In this document: positions 59,201-64,000 of the stretch, piece after piece
How positions within the stretch are numbered: the stretch's first letter is position 1
Layout: every line of letters begins with the position of its first letter
Source: Brugia malayi
Lineage: Eukaryota > Nematoda > Chromadorea > Rhabditida > Onchocercidae
Direction of reading: 5' to 3'
Assembly (NCBI RefSeq): GCF_000002995.4
Contig: NW_025062479.1
Location: forward strand, 15,186,721-15,250,720
DNA length: 64,000 nucleotides
The notes under the pieces: model-generated
Seen by the model: the letters and a program-made list of their open reading frames with translations, nothing else
Database searches by the model: none
Told to the model about the DNA's origin: nothing
Position numbers and translations under genes: made by a program

Positions 59201-61407
59201 AGGAAGCTTCAGCTTCACGCATTTTTACTGAAATTAATTCTTCCTGCAAACCGGCAATACCATCATCCGGTGGACGTTCACGTAATCTTTTATTTGCTAA
59301 TTCTAGCTCCTAAAAATTTCACATAATTATTAAAAACATAATAAAAATAATAATTAAAGTTTGATGTTATTTGAAATTATTTTCAAATTCATCATTTTTT
59401 TTTCTGATTTTTATTAAATTTAAAATAATAAAAAAATTTTTTTAATGTTAAAAAAACCATTTGTTTAACCTGAATTCGAAGTTTTAAATCTTTAATGATA
59501 ATTTCATTATCAGCTTCACGTGCACGCGTATCAATAATATCTTGTTGTAATGCATGAATATGTTCAATCATTGATGTATCATCCACTTGCGTAGCACATT
59601 CCGTTAATTCCTCATTTTTCTACAAAAAAGAAATATTATTTTAATTATCGAATTGAATAAGTCTAAAATGATTTATTTCTTTAATTCTTTTTTTTTTTTT
59701 TTTTTTTTTTTTTTCTAAATTTTTGCACTTTTTATTCCTTTTTATAGTATATCTTCAAGGAAATCAAATTTAATACAATTATAAGAAAAAGAAAAAAAAG
59801 AAATGGAAAGCAATATATGAATAATCATCCATTAATGTTAAATTATTTCTTCTAAATATTTTCTTTTTTTATTTCAAAAATTTTTAAATTTCCTTTTATT
59901 TTTTAATCCTTTACTTGAAAACATTTAGTCGCAAATTTCGCAAGACAGTGACCAACAATTCAATGCATGTTTGTCAATTCTTCTTATTTGTCCCAATTAC
60001 TATTACTACTACTAATACTATTATTATTATTTCATAATTATCATCATTATTTACTTACATTGTTATCATTATAATACTAGATATTTATTAAAATGTAGGA
60101 TTCTTGTGATTTTATATAAAAATCAAAGATTTTGAGAAATATGATTATATTGCGGTTTAATTATTATATTATTATTATCGCTACTTTACTATTGCTACTA
60201 ATGTATTAATTATGATACCGTTTATTACTATTAAATTACCATGTATCATTATTACAATTATTATTATCATTATTATATCATGTTATTATAACACTGTTTT
60301 ATTATTGTTGTTATTATTACATGACAATATTACATTGTCATGTTATATTATTATTGCTATCATTACTGTCTATTATTATTGTTATCATCATTTCAATTAG
60401 TATTATTAATCATTACTATTAATAGTGTCTTTCATTACTTATTAACTTTGATCGCATAATATAACACAAAAGTAATACAAAAGTTTTGAAAAAGTAATTG
60501 ATATTTTTGAAGAAAGAAAGGTTCAAAATGAATTCAAAAATGATATCATTAGAAAAAGAGCTGATGTATAATCAGACTGATTACATACATAGGTAATATG
60601 CGGAAGAATAAAGAAATCCATTGAAACATTTGTTCTTAATAATGTTAAAGCATTTTATGATAAAGAGTGATAAATAACGATATGGGAAGGATGATAAGTT
60701 AAATGTCAGAAAGAAAAGAAAAAAGAAAAGAAGACTATCCTAAGCCCTCAGATAATCTATTTTCGTTGGTTATTCATACTGTTGGGAATTAGCCTTTACC
60801 TCATTTATATTATCGAAAAAAAAAAAGAAAGAAAGAGAAAAAAGAGGGGAAAAAAGTTTATTAATTCAAATCAAAGAAGTAAATCATTTTATGAGGACAA
60901 ACGAAAAAAAAAATTAAATTTAAATGTTATGCAAGAAATATATAATAGGGATTAGGAAGAAAGAAAAAAATTCTTTCCTTATTTTTGTCATTTTCAAATT
61001 TTAAACTTGCTAAAATTTTTTTAATTTCAATTGTTGGAAATATTAAAAATATTATAATAATTTTTATACGTTTTTTCTATTTTTTGAAAATGTTTTCTAC
61101 AAAATGATGATTTTGTCAAATAATAACTTTGTGAATTTTTTTTTTTTGAATAAATAAAAAATAAAAAAAGTGATGAACAGACTTTGCAACTTAAATCTCG
61201 AATTGTATCATATGCTTCTTCAAGGCGTCGATGAGCATCTGAATTGATATCGCGAAGTTTCAATAGCTCATGTGATATGCTCATGCAATTTTCCGCTTCC
61301 TGTGCTAAATTTACTTGACCTTTTATCAAACGATCAGCTAATGCTGAGCTTTCTTGTTCCAAATAATCAATTCGTTGTCTTAGTAAACGATTTTCAGTTC
61401 GTAATCT
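56048..61407 (-). CDS. EVI5: EVI5-like Rab GTPase-activating protein, C-terminal coiled-coil part (TBC domain beyond window)
   Basis: Ten exons (61183-61407, 59470-59619, 59148-59309, 58900-59017, 58404-58556, 58145-58260, 57625-57705, 57311-57472, 56802-56870, 56048-56293) join to 493 codons and a TAA. The coiled coil matches EVI5/EVI5L: ENRLLRQRIDYLEQES, ALADRLIKGQVNLAQEAE, GLQEELISVKMREAEASLSL, KEMRQRFAELEQHW and ELEDQLMGVRIREAD. In this family a TBC domain stimulates GTP hydrolysis by Rab GTPases (Rab11/Rab10 in reports) and the coiled coil mediates localisation and dimerisation, at endosomes and centrosomes. The TBC exons must lie right of 64000. A Gln/Pro/Ser-rich linker (visible residues about 218-270) splits the coiled coil, and the tail is acidic, ending DSGFQTSDTS. 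RABGAP1 has a different coiled coil and was rejected. Confidence 0.88.
56294..56801 (-). other. EVI5-like intron
   Basis: About 0.5 kb of A+T-rich intron; nothing else recognised. Confidence 0.7.
56802..56870 (-). CDS. EVI5: EVI5-like exon 9
   Basis: Acceptor AAGATTACAG, donor GTTTGT. Encodes KVEKWTHTQLRGSSICDLDD then DSL; 23 codons, phase 0. An AAAG acceptor seven bases earlier would break the frame. Confidence 0.8.
56871..57310 (-). other. EVI5-like intron
   Basis: About 0.44 kb of A+T-rich intron; nothing else recognised. Confidence 0.7.
57311..57472 (-). CDS. EVI5: EVI5-like exon 8
   Basis: Acceptor TTTTGTTTAG, donor GTAAGT. Encodes RQKELSDQIKEERRKAVEVE, ERLKYSEAMQHIADLKQAIT and HLELK, matching 'VRLREADSIAAVAELRQHIAELE' in position. 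Confidence 0.9.
57625..57705 (-). CDS. EVI5: EVI5-like exon 7
   Basis: Acceptor TTTACTTACAG, donor GTATGC. Twenty-seven codons in phase 0: NHVCTNQLKRQDEEMKRLRD then EKGDILQ. Confidence 0.88.
57706..58144 (-). other. EVI5-like intron
   Basis: About 0.44 kb of A+T-rich intron; nothing else recognised. Confidence 0.7.
58145..58260 (-). CDS. EVI5: EVI5-like exon 6
   Basis: Acceptor TTTTTTTAAG, donor GTTAGT. Encodes NMAIKELEDQLMGVRIREAD then AELKEMRQKVMELETQ, matching EVI5 'MNELQDELMTIRLREAETQAEIREIKQRMMEMETQN'. Confidence 0.93.
58404..58556 (-). CDS. EVI5: EVI5-like exon 5 (Gln/Pro/Ser linker)
   Basis: Acceptor AAATTCTAG, donor GTATGA. Encodes ITSNDKLSQQQPPTTVPQS, ARQRLAKLTATLIGTINA and a Ser-rich end. 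It has no counterpart I recognise in vertebrate EVI5. Confidence 0.82.
58900..59017 (-). CDS. EVI5: EVI5-like exon 4
   Basis: Acceptor TTTTCTGCAG, donor GTATAC. Encodes KYISNRILENDASKMCLEGR then SNFNLQLNNIAANESQ; less conserved. Confidence 0.82.
59148..59309 (-). CDS. EVI5: EVI5-like exon 3
   Basis: Acceptor AATTTTTAG, donor GTACAA. Encodes ELELANKRLRERPPDDGIAG, LQEELISVKMREAEASLSLK and RFAELEQHWT, aligned with EVI5 'NNIARLQEELIAVKLREAEA..LKELRQQV..LEEHWQ'. Confidence 0.94.
59470..59619 (-). CDS. EVI5: EVI5-like exon 2
   Basis: Acceptor TTTTTTGTAG, donor GTTAAA. Encodes KNEELTECATQVDDTSMIEH then ALQQDIIDTRAREADNEII, a coiled coil with the family's R-REA(D/E) heptad phrase. Confidence 0.9.
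59688..59714. repeat. Poly-T tract
   Basis: Twenty-seven consecutive T residues on the plus strand inside an EVI5-like intron. Confidence 0.9.
60000..60420. repeat. Imperfect ATT-type trinucleotide region
   Basis: About 400 bp dominated by TAT/ATT/ACT triplets with interruptions, including a 62-codon low-complexity open frame that is not a gene. Confidence 0.75.
61183..61407 (-). CDS. EVI5: EVI5-like exon 1 of those visible
   Basis: Acceptor TTCTTTGCAG; donor GTCTGT (unusual but canonical GT). Seventy-five codons in phase 0 from RLRTENRLLRQRIDYLEQES to RRLEEAYDTIRDLSCK. The best-conserved EVI5 segment in the window. Confidence 0.93.
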
Positions 61408-63184
61408 CTGCAAAGAAAAAAAAAAATATTTTTTGATTTAATTTATTCATTCAAAAAAAAAAATGTAAAATTATTTTAAATGTTTTAAATGTATACATTG
61501 CTTTTTGTTCTATTATTTTTTAAAATTTACACATTTTATTCTATCCATTTATTCATTTTTCCTTATATTCGTTCCCTTTCCCGACAACTTTTTTTTTCCA
61601 TTCATTTCAATATTTTTGAATTTTAAAAATGATGGAAGACAGACATCATCTAATTCCTTTTATGATACATTTGGGAGTTGTTAAAAAACTTGGCGTAATT
61701 TTTATTCGAGAATCATTCAAAAAGAAGAAATTTGTTGGGATAAATTTTATACCTTTTATATTTTTGTTTGCGCTGGAAATGGAAGATATTAAAGTAATTT
61801 GTTTACCAGTAATTTAAAATAAATAAATAAATGAAGAAAAAAAAAGGAACAAATAGATAATATAGCAAATTACATCTGTTTAAAATGGATATTCTTATTT
61901 ATTGTATTGAAGAAAAAAACGGTTCGAGGCAAATAAATTTAAAAGAAAAAGAAAAACAAAAATTAGAAAAAAAAATCAATAAAGGCTGGAAATTTTTGTT
62001 AAATGAACCTAAAACCAATATTAAGGAAGCGCAAAAGAAAAAACTTTGAAGAACTGTTGCTTACTGAATGAAACATAGCAAAATTAATTATCGAAAGGAT
62101 AAATGTTACTTAAATAAACAATCACCAAACAGATTTAAACATATGTATAATGTTAGCATTTGACTTCATTCCCTTATATTTTATGTTTAATAGTAAAAAT
62201 GTAAAGGTAACCTTCCCTAAGTAAACAATGAACTACGGGTGAATAAATAATTAAGTAAACAAGAAACTAGGTAAATAAAGAAACTCCAACATTAATGATG
62301 TATTGCGGAAAAAAAGACTCACCCATGAAACTGTAAAATCCATAGCTCTAACAGAAGTACCGGTAAAAAGATCACACTTATTATTTATTAAAAACAATTT
62401 TCTAGATGAGTTATACTAAAGTTCATTGCCTTATTTCTTAAATTATTCCACTGTTCTGAGACAAAAGTTCAAAATGTGTCAATTGTCAATTAATTAGTTT
62501 GATAATTGTGGAAATTTCAACTAAATTAAAAACCTCCTATCAATCACCCAATTAATTACAGCTCACTAGAATAAACTATCAATTCTATGTCATTCAACAT
62601 GATTCAAATTCAACCTTACTTGACTATGAAATATTGTTTTAGCAATAAATTTTTAAATGTGCAATTCATACTCATTTTTCTATTCTAACATGAATAATTA
62701 ATTTACGAATTAGCAAATAAGCCACCTGAATTTTCGAATTTTGTCATCATAAAAATAACAAATACTTCATAGAAACATTTTTTTTGCCTTTCTTTTACAA
62801 AAAATTTTTAGTTTTTAGAAAACATTAAGGATTAAAAATAGGCTCAGCAGAAAAAAGAACGAATGTCTGTAAGTAAGAATAATTATTGTCATATTAGCGA
62901 TTAATTAGTCTGAAAATGCCAAGGCAAAAAAGAAAAAGCAAAAAGAAACGGAAAATTTTATCCATTTGTAATCTACAAATATTACTTTTAATTTTGTCGT
63001 CACAATAATTATCATAAAATTAAATTTAGTTGAAGCTATAGAATTATCAAAATAATTTATTCGAGTATAAATATCCTAGTAAAACAATGAAGATTTTTTA
63101 TGGAAAATTAAGTATTAAAAAATGGAATACAGCAATTTTAGTTTTTAGCTGTTTGAAATGAAATATGGCCTCATTCCCGTAACC

Positions 63185-63209
63185 AAAAAAAAAAAAAAAA
63201 AAAAAAAAA
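63185..63209. repeat. Poly-A tract
   Basis: Twenty-five consecutive A residues on the plus strand. Confidence 0.9.
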
Positions 63210-63770
63210 CCAACTCGAACTCATAAATTCGTAGATAGAAAATATAAAATCATAAATTAAAGTGTCAATTTGTTCGTTTTAAACCATTTTCTCTTTGAAT
63301 CTTCTTCATAATTTTTCTTTTTTTTTAAAATTCAATAAAAAATTTTAACTGTTTTTCTGTCTTAAAAATTAATTCAGTATTTTCTCTCAATGAAGAAAAT
63401 GTTTCGATGGTTGGCAAATAAATACATTCTGTATATGCTCAATTGAAAAAGTGATAGCTAATGCATTTTGCAATAACACGGTATAGAACGGGTAAGCGGG
63501 AAATGAGAAAGTGGATGAAATTTGATTGATAAGTCTCGTTAATCTGCAGTTTCGTTAATCTCTGGATTACTTTTTTTGTAGTTTTTTTTTTTTTTTTTTT
63601 AATTGAAAGTATTTCTGCTTTAGTTACGGTACTTCTCTGATTCAAATTAAAATGTTAAATTTTAACAGCGCAAAAAAAGGAAACAAATTTCTATTTCAGA
63701 TATATGCTATGTTCAGATGAAAAGAAGGAACATTCGGGTGATTAAATCAAATGGAAGAGTAAAATAAAAT

Positions 63771-64000
63771 ATACTGTAATAGAATCTTGACAAAAAAAAA
63801 AAAACATATTCTAATGGAATTCAAATATGTAAAAGTACTACAGCAAAGTTTTAGAAGAAAAGATACACCACGAAAATGCTTTATTGGAAATACACTGTAG
63901 CAAAATTACAGCATAAAACATATACTGCAACAAATTCTGACAAAAAATATACCATAATAAAATTCTGGGAAAAAACATATACCGTAATGGCGCTTTGTTG
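63771..64000. repeat. Degenerate ~30-bp tandem repeat, about 8 copies, cut by the window edge
   Basis: Consensus close to ATATACTGTAACAAAATTCT+GACAAAAAAC. Units start near 63771, 63804, 63834, 63861, 63890, 63920, 63948 and 63977, each with several substitutions. Confidence 0.75.

Larger units (their letters stand above)
59620..61182 (-). other. EVI5-like intron with T tract and ATT-rich block
   Basis: Contains a 27-base T run (59688-59714) and an imperfect ATT/ACT/ATC trinucleotide region (about 60000-60420). No exon signal. Confidence 0.7.
61408..64000 (-). other. EVI5-like intron running off the window
   Basis: No upstream exon ending before RLRTENR was found. It holds a 25-base A run (63185-63209) and a degenerate ~30-bp repeat at the edge. 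A 68-codon minus-strand frame (63439-63645) was examined and not accepted. Confidence 0.6.

Noticed and set aside
56048..61407. Identity as RABGAP1 or a myosin-type coiled coil
   Set aside because: The ENRLLRQRI-LE-ES-ALADRLI-GQV-AQEAE run is specific to EVI5/EVI5L.
61629..61817. 62-codon plus-strand frame
   Set aside because: In an EVI5-like intron, no similarity recognised, on the opposite strand, no exon signals.
63439..63645. 68-codon minus-strand frame as a possible upstream EVI5-like exon
   Set aside because: Does not resemble the EVI5 sequence expected before RLRTENR, and begins in a poly-Lys run from a T tract.
1..64000. tRNA, rRNA, spliced-leader RNA or CRISPR features
   Set aside because: No cloverleaf, rRNA block, SL-type sequence or spaced direct-repeat array was recognised on either strand by eye; a covariance-model scan was not possible.

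Overview
The window looks like nuclear DNA of a nematode, most likely a filarial (onchocercid) worm. It is very A+T-rich by eye and full of homopolymer runs and microsatellites. Coding sequence is broken into many small exons with introns up to several kb, and most 3' splice sites fit the nematode pattern T-rich-CAG or T-rich-TAG. One intron carries a decayed fragment of a Rickettsiales-type (Wolbachia-like) isoleucyl-tRNA synthetase gene, which is the strongest hint of a filarial host. I found no convincing gene on the plus strand; all three genes read on the minus strand, right to left.

Layout, left to right. (1) About 152-5692: the 5' part of a UTX/KDM6-type histone H3K27 demethylase gene. 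Seven exons give about 289 N-terminal residues of TPR repeats, and the catalytic JmjC half lies beyond the left edge. (2) 5693-7505: 1.8 kb intergenic, holding the 3' end of the next gene and the likely UTX promoter. (3) 7506-45523: a large Dbl-family Rho GEF of the MCF2L/DBS type. The 27 exons join in one frame to 1302 codons: Sec14, spectrin-like repeats, DH, PH and a Ser/Thr-rich tail. The stop is present but the start codon lies upstream of 45523 and was not found. (4) 45524-56047: about 10.5 kb without recognisable exons. It must hold the missing 5' end and promoter of the GEF plus the 3' flank of gene 3, and it carries several degenerate tandem repeats. (5) 56048-61407: the 3' part of an EVI5-like Rab GAP gene. 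Ten exons give 493 residues of coiled coil to the stop, with the TBC domain beyond the right edge. (6) 61408-64000: intron of that gene, ending in a degenerate ~30-bp repeat.

The most notable item is the bacterial ileS remnant at about 39380-39700, inside an intron of the GEF gene. It holds the YDGPPFANG and GHLL signature block and the FGWDCHG block, broken by at least four indels. Other points of interest are a near-perfect 24-bp minisatellite (40673-40926), a ~25-bp-arm hairpin (19153-19207), several frame-preserving alternative splice sites, and older decayed tandem repeats.

The three genes act in unrelated processes: chromatin, Rho signalling and Rab traffic. Their spacing gives no support for an operon. 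Exon limits were set by eye from homology, reading-frame continuity and splice sites. In all three genes the exon lengths sum to a consistent reading frame, which is an internal check. No database search was run.
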